A stretch of 64,000 bases of DNA from Acestrorhynchus altus (lineage: Eukaryota; Chordata; Actinopteri; Characiformes; Acestrorhynchidae). Below the pieces are notes generated by a model that was not told where the DNA came from, did not search any database, and saw nothing but the letters and a program-made list of their open reading frames with translations. The translations under genes and the position numbers were made by a program. This document shows positions 12,725 through 24,305 of the stretch, piece after piece. Position 1 is the first letter of the stretch; every line of letters begins with the position of its first letter. Where the stretch lies: contig CM067511.1 in assembly GCA_034509495.1 (NCBI GenBank), forward strand, positions 31,397,474 to 31,461,473, written 5' to 3'.

Positions 12725-13610
12725 CTTTGGTCATCCTCCCTTGCATGTGCTCACAGTGGTGCTTCACTGCTCATGAACCCTTTTTTCTACATTTCTGCAT
12801 AAATTTGAGCTAGAACGTCATCAGATTTTCATCAGTCCTAAACAAGCAGATAAGGAGAACCAAATTTACTTTTGAAGATAAGGATCCAATATTACATATC
12901 TGTGAAGGCAAAAGGATGTGAGCCTTTATTATCAGCAGACCATCTGAAGGTGAAGTTAGAATCAGGTGTCATTCAACGGGAGAAAATCAGGTATAAGTGG
13001 GCGTGTCCTGTTTGATTTAACAAACAGTCTGATCTTCGCAAAATGTTTGTGGAGGTGAATCACGCCACCAACAAAACAGATGTCTGAGGAGCTCCGAAGA
13101 AGAGCTGTTGATGCTCATCAGGTTGGAAAAGGTCACCTGGAACAAGTTTGGACTCATCAGACAGATTGTGTACAAATAGAGGGAATTCAAGACCATCATT
13201 ACCCTCCGCAGGAGTTCTCCACCAAAGACACCATGAACCAGGTGTGTAACAGTCCACCAACTCACAAAGGAACACAAGGGAACTTCTAAGCAAAGGCCTC
13301 TCTCACACTGACTGATGCTGATGTTCAGGTACACCATCAGGAGACCACTCAAAAACAATGCTGTTGCTAAAGATCACAAGGACAGAAGAGTATCGGAACA
13401 ATGTTCTGTGATGAGACCAATAAACGTTTTGGTTTAAATGAGAACCATTATGTTTATAGGAAGGAAAACACTGCGTTCCAGCTAAAAACCTTCGTGAATT
13501 CTGAATTATACCAGCAAATTCTAAAGGAAAATCAGTCTGTGAGCTGAATCTCAAGAGATTGTGGGTCCTGCAGCAAGACAATGACCCTAAAACTGTAAAG
13601 TAAGAATTGA
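12725..13610 (+). mobile_element. Tc1 transposon relic (family A)
   Basis: The 5' terminal repeat lies at about 12784-12880. Its inverted form also occurs at the 3' ends of family members at 26870-26935 and 52740-52800. Coding remnants in order are MSEELRRRAVDAHQVGKG (helix-turn-helix region, 13080-13135), then QTDCVQIEGIQDHH. Next is DETNKRFGLNE, corresponding to the catalytic second Asp region DETK, and last QQDNDP (13572-13589), corresponding to the DND-P region. Deletions and stops break the frame. The family assignment follows from the well-known Tc1 transposase layout. Confidence 0.85.
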
Positions 13611-14479
13611 CGTGTGTCTAATATATTAAGTGTGTTATGATCTCTGAACACCTGATTAGCTATGGAACAGCAGCTCCAATTAGTAGATTATGGAGTAACT
13701 GTACGAGGTATATTATTAACCATCGTTTTCAAAACAGCTGCTGAAAAGCCCTCGTCAACGTAACGTAGATTTTTTTGGCATCCTTAAAAAAGCTGAATAT
13801 TTATCATCCTTCATATGTGCATCAACTGCAGCACTAACCTTTCATTTTTTTTAACCCCCTGAAGTTGTTTTTGACGTATACAGGCTCTGAAGTGCTTGCA
13901 CTTCGCAGATAAGAAGCCCATTTCTGTTTCTATTTTTTCCTCTTCCAGAAGATCAACCAGGAATGTTCTGTTATCTACGTCCATAGATGCTGTACAGCAC
14001 ATACACAGAATGACTCTGACCCATCACTCGTTGGAGAAGATGTTCAGTAAAGGTTTCTAAGTGTTAACGAAGAGAATCTGTTTGCTGGGACAATTTGATC
14101 AAACTGGACCTTCAGCAGATCTTGACTGGAACGCTTGTAAGTAGCTTCTTCCAGATTCCTCAGAGGTTCATCTGTCTGTGTTTCAGTCAGCTAAAAATAT
14201 TCAATCTATTCAACTGATGCTGAACGAAAAAGGACCCCCCTGTGGGACATGGATGTGTTTTATCCCCTGGAAGGGACCTCACTATCTCCACCGCTCCTGT
14301 GTTTGTTAAATCAATTGCCTTTTTTTCCCCCAATATTGACAAACTGCTTTCTTTTTTAGAACTTTTGTACTCAGACAGATCTCCAAAGGCAGCTCAAATC
14401 CCTGATGGTCCAACATACCTGATTTGAGGAGGACAGATTTCAGAGCTACTGGGCCTTTCCTTGTGGATCTCAACACTTT

Positions 14480-15060
14480 CCATGAAGACGGTAAACCACA
14501 AAAGGTCATTATTAAAAAGGCTTGCTGTTCTCAGAACGTGCACATTAAGTCAAAGTTGACTGGACGGGGAAAATGTGGAGGCATTCCTAATATCAAGCCC
14601 CTTCTGAAGCAGAGACAGCAGCAGGAGCGTCATACCTGGTTCAAAAGAACGGGACTGTTCCTCAGAGCTAAAGTCCTCTTTTCAGAACGCATCGATTACC
14701 AGGAGATCTTCATGCCTCTATCTGCTGATGAGCTCAATGGAGATTCTGATTTCCTTTTCTAGCAGGACTCAGCACCTTCTCATGGTGCCAAAACTACTAC
14801 CAAATGGTTGCTGAACATGATACACTGCGATAGATCAGCCAGTCAACTCTCTGGACCTCAAGCCCACAGAGAATCTAAGGGGTGTTGTTGGGCAGAAGAT
14901 GAGAACCGATACAGAGGTGCTGAAGGTCACTATCAAAGCAAGCTGGGCTTTAACATCTCAGCAGTGCTGCAAGCTGCCTCCATGCCATGCTGCACTGATG
15001 GCGAAGGAGCCCAGACCAAGTATTTCCAGTCACGTCTGTAAAATACATCCTTTTCTGTTT
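14480..15060 (+). mobile_element. Tc1 transposase relic (family B), internal deletion
   Basis: The plus-strand frame reads IKPLLKQRQQQERHTW, AKVLFSERIDYQEIF, then MPLSADELNGDSDFLF, stop. In shifted frames it continues as 'tggttgctgaacatg', 'agagaatctaaggggtgttg' and 'gcagtgctgcaagctgcctcc'. Tc1 transposases carry PLL.QRQ..R, KVLFSDES, YQEIL and LPSADKLYGDADF in this order. Here KVLFSDES runs directly into YQEI, so the segment between is deleted and the catalytic SDES has become SE. This copy is dead. Confidence 0.88.
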
Positions 15061-16755
15061 GTTCTTGTGAAATATTCGAATAATACAGAGACTGGATTTC
15101 TGATTCTCGAGCTACAAACACACTTTTTTTAAAGGACATAAAGCATATGTCGTGATAATTAGTAATGACTAATGGAGTGATGATTCCCTGGGAACCCAAA
15201 TGTGTCAATAAATCATATTGTTTCACAGTGTGTTAAGCTGATAACGGCATTACCACGTACCAAACAACCACAGTAGTGGCGAGAGCGCCAGTAACAACAG
15301 CTGTATTATTTCTGAATATTTAAATCACAGAATATTATTAGTGCGTGTTATCAAATAGTCACTGAAGTCTGAAGGCCTATATCCTCAAACCCAGCTGAGC
15401 CCAAGAGCTGCGGGGAGCCGTACGTAACCTCTTAAGACCTGCTGAATGCAGATGCTTGGCTTTAACAAAGAGCTCGGCAATGTTGCTGCAATCATGACTT
15501 GTCGCGTCAAATAAGCGTGTGCCGCCGTCAAACAGTGACTTTCTGGTGGCATCACCTCGCTGCTCCTGGCTGAAAGAGAAATTAACACTGACTGACGTTT
15601 CTGCCGTAGCATAGAGACACTGACAGGATGTGGGTGCGGAGTCTGATTGCACCGCCGCGGGCCAAACAAACAAATGAAGATTTTCTCTCAGTCATTCAGG
15701 CTCTCGTTGTTTACAGCCATCGTTTCTTGACTGAGCGGCCAGGCTATGCGTTCGATCAGCTCTGTGGAGAAACGTATCTAATAACTTCATTATGGCAATA
15801 CATAGCCAGGCAAATTACAACGTCTTCCTTCATTTTTCGGACCAGCCTCCTCGAACCCCGAGAATGAATTGCAGTTTAACGGCGATTAGCCTTGAAACAC
15901 CATGTTTTAATTGGAACTGAACACCCGCCCTGTCTAACCCGGACACCTTTCAAGTGAAAAATGTCCTGCTTGTGACTCCAGAACTCACGAATACCTACTC
16001 AGATGTTCTGAATTCATTCGTCTCCAGTCATTAGACACCAGCTTGTCTCAAGACATTCCCTCCTACTCGGACGACGTGCTCACGTGAGCACTCTGGAGTT
16101 GCACAAAGAGATTTTAGAGAACACATGTGAGTCACATGGTTTGCTGACTCAGTGATCTACATGAACTGTCCTGCACACACTCTTCAACGCCGTCCACACC
16201 GTTCCTACAATGTTCTTCTGATTACTCTTCCCAACACAGGTTAAACCTGAGACTGTACTGCCACAATGTCACCGGAACATCCTCCTCAATCCAGTCCATC
16301 GCTTGTTGAACGTTGTTGCACTGCCGTAAAGCCATTTTTTGTGGTTCTCCGTCAAAGGAAATTCAGAAAAGCTGCGTGAACCAGTGCATGATGCACATCT
16401 GAGCCAGCAGAATTTGCTAGTACATATGCAAAAGAGCGAGCGAGCAAAGAAAATGGAATTCTTCTTATGAAACATTCTCCCTTTAAGAGCTACATGTACA
16501 GATGAATTTTTGGCTGATTCAAGAAAGCCAGGCATGCGGGGTGGTGTAATATTGCGCCACTTATTGGTTTTGGTTCCCAGGCGGCTGCTTTCTGGTTCAC
16601 GGCCTGTTGCAAATGCAACAAAAGGCCAGAATAATGGGGCTGTGATCGATTTGTGGACAGCCCAGCAACAGACATGGACGCCATGCAGAGATACTAACCT
16701 TTAGTGATTCAGTGCATCTACCACACACCCACCCCGTTATCAAATGTATGAGTGT

Positions 16756-16790
16756 GCGTGTGTGAGAGTGTGTGTGTGTGTGTGTGTGTT
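16756..16790 (+). repeat. (GT)n microsatellite
   Basis: An imperfect GT run, broken by GA steps at its left edge and ending in tttgggggggg. Confidence 0.95.
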
Positions 16791-17389
16791 TGGGGGGGGA
16801 GATAGAGGCAGAGACACACTATACACAGATACTCTAAAAGCCTCCACTAATGTCTCCCAAATCTCCCTCCCAGTGCACAGCACACACTGAAAATGTTACA
16901 AATATTTATGTAAGTGTTGAAAAATGCTGCGCCACTACCGGAGCTGGTAATTTAATTCACATCATTACTCTTAAAAAAAAAAAAAAAAGCATTATCCTCC
17001 TGTCCCCTCCGCAGTCAGGCTGAGAAAATGTCTGGCTGTACTTGTGTGTGTAAAAGAACGTGTGAGGCATAATTGTCAGGATAGGGGGAGGCAGAGTGGG
17101 GGCAATAACGGACAAGGGAAGATAATTAGCGTGTGAGAACAAACATTTCACACGCGCTGCTCCCGCTTGGCGATGGCGGCGACCGCTAGCTGAACTCTAA
17201 ATTCCGTAATGATCCGTTTCGCTCCAGCACTGTCAAAAGCCGCGGAACGCCATCAGCTCCTGTTCACGCTTCATCCAGGGTGAGAAAACATGACTGGAAA
17301 TTTTGGTCAGAGTCAGAATCTACAGTCTGGACCGTGGCCGTTCTTCTGTGCATTTAGTATTCACATGAGGAAGCAGGTAACACCACCAG

Positions 17390-17545
17390 TGAGCCACCAC
17401 CACGTGGGAGACTGGGGTTCCATTTCCAGTCTGGGCAGCAATGCTGTGATACACCAGTGGGCAAGACTCCTAACACTACTCTGGTCCACCTCCAAGTACA
17501 AGTAACCCTGTAAGTTGCTCTGGATAAGAGTTGTCAGTGACTTAT
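17390..17545 (+). mobile_element. tRNA-derived SINE, second family
   Basis: It contains 'ggttccatttccagtctggg' (degenerate B box), 'gggcaagactcctaacac' and the tail 'gtaagttgctctggataaga'. These three blocks occur in this order in a widespread fish SINE. The (GT)n tract at 17569-17640 sits just after the tail. Confidence 0.6.
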
Positions 17546-17568
17546 AGAACATGGCACTGACCTGCAGG

Positions 17569-17582
17569 ATGTGTGTGTATGT

Positions 17583-17651
<69 letters not shown>

Positions 17652-17652
17652 T
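17569..17652 (+). repeat. (GT)n then (GA)n microsatellite
   Basis: A long GT run is followed by five GA units. Open frames of Cys-Val repeats across it are artefacts of the repeat. Confidence 0.98.
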
Positions 17653-17719
17653 GCAACTCCTGAATGGAATATGGATGTTCACACAGGCGATTCTAGAGAG
17701 ACACTGCTGCTCACAATCA

Positions 17720-17850
17720 TTTCCACCCACTGCTCTGTCCACTGCTCTGTCCACTGTGGGTGGTAATGCGTTCTATCATGTATTCCCGGTGCATGTAAAC
17801 GGATTGAGGAACGCTCCATTCCCACACAACTTCAGAAATGTCCATCCACC
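17720..17850 (+). mobile_element. fragment related to the foldback MITE at 2781-3615
   Basis: It shares 'tgggtggtaatgc', a 'cat.tattccc' segment, 'gattgaggaa' and 'cccacacaac' with the inner and right part of the element at 2781-3615, in the same order. It also carries the small palindrome around ccaccca/tgggtgg. Confidence 0.6.
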
Positions 17851-19101
17851 AGGCTGCGACAGTCATGGCTCAATCAAATCCCGAGATTTCGTATCACCTG
17901 GCCACGAAGGCGAACTACCTATGTTGCCGATGTTTAAAGGGACATTGTATGAGGACATCTTTCTTCTAACTGTGTTCATTGTGTTATTCGTTAACAAAAT
18001 TCGATGTAGTTTAATTAGCTCATTAAATTAGAAATACAAAACCAATGTCTGTATGTGTTGTGTGTCAGTATGATCCACTGATGTGGGAATATCGAGTCCA
18101 GTTTGATTCATTGAAATCTGAACGTATGATTGATACGTATGATTTTTCTTCATGTTCTGTTGTATCGGCCATTATTGACGACCCATAATTTCAATTCCAG
18201 AATATCCAAAATACAATCAAATGACCTCAGTTATCAGAAAATGTTTTAATGGCAACTTCAAAGGGCTTCATGCTAAATATACCATCAACTCTTATTCTGT
18301 CAAATTTCTTCGGTAAGGCTTTTCATACAGAAAAGATTCTGCTCACATGAAATAAGAGGAATTATGAAAAATGTTCCTGTCAGTTTTGGTCCTGAACATT
18401 TGATTCTTGTCAAACTCCTGCTTTCACCCATCGCCCGCTTTTGTGTGCCGCCAAGGTTTATGGTTCAATAACTCCAATGTTGCCAAGGAGAGAAAAGAAT
18501 TCAGAAAGAGTTGTGATTGACAGGCTGTATCTAAACATGGTATTCTTTCATTGGGCCCGGCTCCAGGCTCCACTGGGTATTAACACTGGAGAACAGTAGA
18601 CCAATCTCCACCCAAGGCCAGTTTTAATAACCTGTTTGTGCACAGTATTCACATTACACGGTAAATGTCAACAAATTTGTGCGCCTCCACATTCACGCTG
18701 ACCTTGGAAATGTTCTGTAATTAAAAATGAATTGAAGCGAATCTGGCGAAAGGAGGCTGATTTACCGTCTGAGAATTTGCAGAGAGGACTGAACAAGCTG
18801 TCCAGACCAGTGGGCGTTGGTCAGTACCCAGTACCTGTATGTGTAGCACTGGTGCCTTCTTCACAGAGTTGCAGAGAAGTCCGTAGTGGAGTGCAGTCTC
18901 CAAAAAAAGTCTAGGTAATCAATCACTGCGGCGAGGTAGTGGCACGAGGAGTCTGGAGGGGCCCTGGAACGCACACTTCACTACTTAGGCTGTCAGGGAT
19001 GCTGATAGGATAGGCCCCTGACTAATCTCACAATCACAATAAACCAGGGCTTGGGCCTCTTTTTTCAGCTGCCGCTCGTGTGTAGTTGGATTGGTACTCA
19101 C

Positions 19102-19173
19102 GTTAATTTTAATGATGTCGTAGATGAGATAGCGTGGGATCGGCTGTCCGTTCACTTTGTCGATGATCATCTC
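19102..19173 (-). CDS. rngtt: rngtt exon: motif IIIa (EMIID) small exon
   Basis: This 72-nt, phase-0 exon (24 codons) has acceptor caacag just above 19173 and donor gtgag at 19097-19101. It encodes EMIIDKVNGQPIPRYLIYD, then IIKIN. With the LLDG ending the previous exon this forms LLDGEMIID, the guanylyltransferase motif holding a conserved acidic residue. The intron 3' end is unusual: its pyrimidine tract is a (CT)n microsatellite, seen as (GA)n at 19181-19212 on the plus strand, ending 8 nt from the exon. Skipping this exon would keep the frame but delete the motif. Confidence 0.97.
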
Positions 19174-19180
19174 CTGTTGC

Positions 19181-19212
19181 AGAGAGAGAGAGAGAGAGAG
19201 TGAGAGAGAGAG
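19181..19212 (+). repeat. (GA)n tract forming the pyrimidine tract of an rngtt 3' splice site
   Basis: On the minus strand this is (CT)n, followed by ctgcaacag and the exon at 19173. It therefore serves as the polypyrimidine tract. Confidence 0.9.
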
Positions 19213-19340
19213 GACATCGAATATCAGAGGACTATTTTCCAGGGTAAAACATTTCACGCATTTCCCTTCAATTTGACACAACCCTCAAAAGCCCCGTTCT
19301 CAGAGGATGGGAGATGGTGAAAGAGGAAAAACACTGAAAG

Positions 19341-19368
19341 AGTGTGTGTGTGTGTGTGTGTGTGTGTT
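19341..19368 (+). repeat. (GT)n microsatellite
   Basis: A clean GT run of about 13 units. Confidence 0.97.
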
Positions 19369-19939
19369 TCAGTGAGCCAGCGAGCAAGACCAAGAGCGAG
19401 AAAGGAAAAGGTGAGGAATGAGAACCCACGGAAACTCAGGATGCACTTCACTTAGCAACAGGCTTAATGAACCACAGCAGAACCTGATGTATCGTCTGAT
19501 GCCGGTTTAGTGCTTCAACCAAGTCTACAGCTTTGCGGTGCGATGCTGGCAAAGCCAAAGCAGAGAGCACTGTTTTGCTAGATGCCCAGAGGACACACGG
19601 AGACATTAATAATGCACATGTTGATGCTTTGGAAAATTCAATGTATAATAAATAAATAAATATACAGCTAAAATTAAATTAGGGCCACACAATGTGCCTG
19701 ATAATCAGAATTATTATAAATTAGACTATAAATTAGAATCTATTATAAATTAGATTATTATAAATGCATTAAAAAGTTCATAAAACCTTTCCATAAAAAC
19801 AGACGTTTATATTATGCATCAGCGTTGATGTTTTCAAATTCCATCAAACTCAAATGGATGAAGTTTGGAACCATCGTCGATCTCCGTACTTCGGCCGCCA
19901 AACCAAACTTTGGGTTTTGGTCAGACAAGTAACTAAGAG

Positions 19940-20400
19940 GTCACAGTGGAAATGAGCTAAATATCACTGTAGCACCAGTCAGGCCAATATGGTAGAGTGG
20001 CCCTAAAGCCATTCCTTACTATAGGAATGTTAAACATGGTGGGGAAAGCATCATGTTGTGGGGATGAAGAGTCTGGACAGAGGGACGCAGAGGAAAAAAG
20101 ACCAATGCTGAGTGAAATCCTTCACTCACTCAGGAGAACATTTCAACAAGACGATGACTGAAGCCCAGTGCCAACAACGGAGGGAAACGCTGTGAAACAT
20201 GAAATGCCGCTTGCCATCCAACATGGTTAAGCTCGAGCAATTCTGCCAACAGGAATGGCACAAATCTCCAAAAAAGTTGTGCCAGGCTTGTAGAATCCTT
20301 TCCGTGAAGACTAGAAGCTGTCAGGGTGCTTTAGTACTAAGTGAAGGGTTTGGATACTTACATAAATAGAATATTTCGGTCTTTTATTCATTCATTTATT
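19940..20400 (+). mobile_element. Tc1 transposon relic
   Basis: 'aaacatggtggggaaagcatcatgttgtgggg' (20033-20064) encodes the Tc1 motif KHGG.SIMLWG. Later 'cttgccatccaacatggttaagctcgagcaattctgcc' matches the C-terminal part of salmonid/zebrafish-type Tc1 elements. 'gggtttggatacttacataaat' resembles their 3' end. Frames are broken. Confidence 0.75.
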
Positions 20401-20409
20401 TATTTTCCT

Positions 20410-20640
20410 ATCAATTTAGGCGTGCCCCTTTACCCATGCCCCTAAGTTGTTTTCCACATTACGTGCCCTGCTCCCAGTGCCAGGAGCGAGAGCTTGTCCA
20501 TGTGTCCTCCGAGTCATGTGACGATAGCCTCTTTTCTGAACTGCCGCCATTTGCATTTTTTGCCGACAGCCATCGTGCTTCGAGGAGAACGACGGATCCC
20601 CGGATCTGACGCAATGGTCAGCAGGTCAATGAAAAGATCA
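20410..20640 (-). mobile_element. tRNA-derived SINE copy 2, head missing
   Basis: It shares 'cctcttttctgaactgccg', 'tttgcat', 'gacagcca' and 'tctgacgcaatggtcagca' with the copy at 46030-46370 in the same order. The tRNA-like head is absent, so it is truncated at its 5' end. Confidence 0.65.
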
Positions 20641-21347
20641 GTCTTGGTCATCAGTGTAAGTAGCTGGTTGTTATAACCTGTATCATGTCTATAAGTGACT
20701 GTGATCCTGAGCTATGAAGCCTAAAAACTCAAGAGTAAAATTTAAAAAACTTCACTAAACTCGAGAAATTCAAAGCTAGAAGTAGGATATCATTCTCAAC
20801 CTACACCGTTTTCTTCATTTTCTTCCTCTCCGATAGTCCGAGATTTCCTGCTGACAATGTCAAGCGCCGAAGTGAATACACTTAAAATACGAGCCAACAA
20901 CAAAACCCTGGCAGATATCTTCAGAGTGAAAATCTGGAAACGGGCAACGTGTCCACAAGCTTTTGACGGGCAGTATGGAACACCACCAGGGCTGGTTCTT
21001 AAGAGTGTATCAATGTCAAAGTGGAGCTTTGATGTTCTGAACAGCGCTACCCAACAACGTGCTGCCGAACTTCTGACGAGATGTTCCTGTTCACGGAGAT
21101 GTTGCCGTTTCGGCTGCGAGTGTTCTGTCCAGACGAGCCATTCACGCCATCTGACGAGCGTAATCGCTTTTTAATCCTCGCCTTCATCATGTCACTCGGA
21201 AATATCAAGTGTTCACCCAAGCGTTCGGTCATTATCGCAAAGTCACATCACAGTCTTAATATGCAGTAATATAACTGTAATACGATAGAAGCCTGACTCA
21301 TTACCAGCTCAGAAACGGAGTCCTCTTTCCCAGGCTGCAAATGACAG

Positions 21348-21350
<3 letters not shown>

Positions 21351-21401
<51 letters not shown>
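21351..21401 (+). repeat. (GA)n microsatellite
   Basis: About 25 GA units. Confidence 0.98.
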
Positions 21402-21402
<1 letters not shown>

Positions 21403-22147
21403 AATAACATTTGTAAGATGAGGGGAGAGAAAAAGAGCAGAGAGACTGATAGAAAAGAAGAGGTGAAGCGAGAAAAACAGACAGGCCGCTCTTCCACTGC
21501 AGGGTCAAACGGTTCCTGAGGCTGTGACGTGCCGTTCCGTGTGAACCCATTAGACTGGTTACATTGTGCTTTTCGATTGTGAAACGAGGAGATGGGAAAG
21601 GGGTTTTTGAACAAACGACGACGTATCGAGCTTCCGGTAATACAATTCCATATCATTAGTTTCATTCTTAATGCTTGACACACAACGTATCACAACAACC
21701 ATCAGCCGTCTCCATTACAACGCATGGTTCTCTGATCACGGGTGGCCGACGTCCGTCCCTTCGAACGCGCTGCGTTTTCAAACTCTGAAACCCTGAATCC
21801 AAAGCCGGTGTGAAAGCTGGTCTGCTCTGCTCTTCCAGGACTGTCTGGTGTGTGTTGTGATGAACGGTGCACGTCACCAGGGTGGCAAAGATTTCAACCC
21901 TCATTAGGTTGTCACTGCTCGTCCTGCTTGACAGCGAGCGGCTGTGAAGATGATTATGATAAATGCAAAGATCGATTTAAATCTCTCCGGCTTATTTTGA
22001 TGTCACTCATAATCACGGTCGTCTAACTCGTCTGAAGTTTCTTCACATATCTGTAATGGATGGACGTCCGAACTGAGAGACAGAAGAACAGGAGGAATGG
22101 GCTTTGAGTGGCTCTGCGGTTTACTGTGCTACTGCTTGCCATCAGCA

Positions 22148-22560
22148 GAGAAGAAGAAGAAGAAGAAGAAGAAGAAGAAGAAGAAGAAGAAGAAGGAACA
22201 AGAAACGAGGAAAACAAGAGATCAAGACAAAGAGAGGGAAGAGAAATGATAGAATGAGCCACAGAAAAATTAAGATGAAAAAAGAACTGGCGGCAGGGAG
22301 AGAAGAAAGATGAAAGAGCGAGAGGGAGAGGAAGAGACAGAAAGCAAGATGTGGAGAAGAAAGATAAATGACAGAACATGAGGGACAAAAAAGACGGAGA
22401 TGAAGAAAAAGAAGTCGGGAGCGAGGGAAGGAGAGAGAGAAATGAGTAGAGAGAAAAATGATGGGACATGGCGGATGGAGATGCTGAGAACGCGAGGAGA
22501 GTATCAAACATCAGGAAGTGGTGATGGAAGAGAACAGAACCTGGAGGTTCCTGAGAGAAA
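22148..22560 (+). repeat. (AAG)n and extended polypurine tract
   Basis: The block begins with about 16 AAG/GAA units (22149-22195). It continues for more than 300 nt with strong purine excess on the plus strand. The apparent Arg-rich and Ser/Leu-rich open frames on the two strands come from this bias. Confidence 0.92.
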
Positions 22561-23239
22561 AATACACAGAGGGCATCAAAGTGAGGGTCCAGTCATCGAA
22601 GGGGTGAGCAACCACTCCCAGCAGGAGCAGCTGGTACTAAGAGTGGGTTAGAGGAGAAGTGGGTCAGCGATAGCAGCTGGATCTTTCAGAAGGTCTCTGG
22701 CTCACGCAGGCTGTTATTGGGAGGTAAATTTAGCTCCATTAGAGCTGCTGAGAATCTGTAACCAAAGCTTCCTCTGGACTCGAGAGTGGCTCTAAACAGC
22801 GGCTTCCTGCTGACTGCGTTTAAAGGCTGTGTTTACGTGTCAGAGCCACGTCCACATGCTCATCTAATGGGGGCGTGACATCACATCCGATTCATTACCG
22901 GCGGCTCTGCAGCGAAAGGCAATAATAGTGTCTCGACACAATTAGATGTTCACAGATGATCAATCTTTACCCTCAGCCTGCTAAGAGAGGCTGGTGTCTG
23001 ACGTTGGTCTGAAAAATTCAACACAGCTGGAACCAAGCTCAAAGCTCTCCACTGAATTCACACAGGCATCAAATATTTTCAGCAAACTGGAGGAAATTAA
23101 AGAGGAAAGTGGACGTGAACCTGAGAAGCGTTGATGAGGCCGAACTGACCAATACAAAACTTTTATTTTGACAGTCTGGAAAGATGTGTTAGAGTTTTGA
23201 ACAAGAAAAACAAATGCAATTTTCTCGTGAGTAAAAATT

Positions 23240-24110
23240 AGGGGACACATATTTATTACTACTTAAATTAGAATTCGAATCAGGTGCAGCATAAGTTGGG
23301 TTTGCTCTGGATTGTTTAAGTGACTGGTGTAATTTAGGAGATCCAAAGAGCTCTCTGATGCCTTCAGAAAGGCTTAGAAAAGCCTTAAAGAAATCAATTT
23401 ATAATTAAGAGGAAGATTTAAGAACCATCGACGTGGCCGTGTCCGTCCGTCCTCGCAAGTTCAGCCCAAGAGCAGAAACTAACAACCCCAAAATGTTCAC
23501 TGGACCTACAGGTAGCTCTCGCCACAGCTGATGTCACAGTACAGCTTCTACCATCAGAAAGAGAACAAATTAGTTTCATTTTCAAACGTCTAGTGAAAGA
23601 GCAGGACTTCTGAACAGTGTGCCTTGGACAGATGAATCCAAAGTTGAATGATTTGGACACAACAGAAGACATTTGGCGCAAAAGAGCATTTAAGCAGAAG
23701 AACCTCATAGCAGCTGTGAAGCAAGGTGGTGGGAGTGTGATGGTTTGGGGCTGCTCTGCTGCAGCAGGGTGTGGAGATCTCTCCATCATAGAAACCACTG
23801 AGATCTTTATTGTATCAGAGGGGGTTTGAGGAGAACTGAAGAGCGTCTGTACAAAGACTGACGCTGGAACATCACAGAGCTGAAAGAATTCCGCATGAAG
23901 GAGTGGGAACGCCGTTCTTCCAGTCGATGTCGGTAGACGGTAGACGGTTCTAGAAACATCTCACTGACATTATTTCAGCTGAAGGAGGAGATACAGCTAT
24001 TAGGGCAGAGAGGGTCCCAATGTTTTCCTCACAAATCATTTCAGACCTCCATCTCTCAGTTAAAATGAAGATCAAATTTCCATCATAACACCTCAAAGTA
24101 CTTCTATAAT
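23240..24110 (+). mobile_element. Tc1 transposon relic (family C)
   Basis: 'tggacagatgaatccaaa' (23626-23643) encodes WTDESK, the region of the second catalytic Asp. At 23715-23755 the frame encodes VKQGGGSVMVWGC. Both are signature Tc1 transposase motifs in the correct order. The 5' part (23260-23400), with 'gatccaaagagctctctgatgcctt', recurs inverted at 39400-39560 and directly at 62200-62320. Stops and frameshifts are frequent. The right end runs to about 60 bp from the rngtt exon at 24170. Confidence 0.85.
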
Positions 24111-24169
24111 GTATGTTATTTCTGAATTAATCACAATGATCACTCTGTTCATCGTTTTATTAAACTCAC

Positions 24170-24305
24170 CCCATCCAGCAGCGTGTTGGAAAGGTGGGTG
24201 TTCATATCTTTTCGGAAGGGGAACTCCAGGTTGGCTATGTGGAAGATTGAGTTGTCCCTGTCGATCATATAGACCTCATTTCTGCCGTCAATCAGCATCA
24301 TATAC
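24170..24305 (-). CDS. rngtt: rngtt exon: guanylyltransferase core (YMMLIDG to LLDG)
   Basis: This 136-nt exon has acceptor cag at 24306-24308 and donor gtgag at 24165-24169. The first G completes the Arg of KADGTR, then 45 codons follow in phase 0. It encodes YMMLIDGRNEVYMIDRDNSI, FHIANLEFPFRKDM and NTHLSNTLLDG. RDN and the following aromatic residues match the nucleotide-binding motif III region of capping enzymes. The exon ends in LLDG, the first part of motif IIIa, which the next exon completes as EMIID. Conservation with the human protein is very high and no residue looks aberrant. The frame is closed tightly by both splice sites. Confidence 0.97.

Larger units (their letters stand above)
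1710..19101 (-). other. rngtt: 17.4-kb rngtt intron
   Basis: This intron holds a SINE remnant (2200-2600), a foldback element (2781-3615), a 396-bp mariner-type MITE (4961-5356), Tc1 relics (7715-8405, 12725-13610, 14480-15060), a SINE (9890-10140), a second SINE next to a (GT)n tract (17390-17650) and a clean, ATTA-rich block (10990-12370). The stretches 3620-4950, 5360-7700, 8410-9850, 10150-10980, 15070-17380 and 17880-19100 show no feature I can name beyond short microsatellites such as (GT)n at 16756-16790. Region 15380-15900 is comparatively GC-balanced, with no recognisable product. Confidence 0.75.
19174..24169 (-). other. rngtt: 5.0-kb rngtt intron
   Basis: This intron contains a (GA)n tract next to the 3' splice site, a (GT)n tract at 19341-19368, Tc1 relics (19940-20400 and 23240-24110), a SINE fragment (20410-20640), a (GA)n tract (21351-21401) and a purine-rich block around (AAG)n (22148-22560). 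The open frame at 20857-21174 has no recognisable product. The rest shows nothing I can name. Confidence 0.75.

Noticed and set aside
13080..13289. Host gene with a helix-turn-helix
   Set aside because: The sequence is the N-terminal part of a decayed Tc1 transposase.
14424..14762. 112-codon host gene
   Set aside because: It matches the Tc1 transposase layout with an internal deletion.
20857..21174. 105-codon plus-strand open frame
   Set aside because: No recognisable family and no gene context inside the intron.
22023..22511. Ser/Leu-rich minus-strand open frame
   Set aside because: It is created by the polypurine tract.
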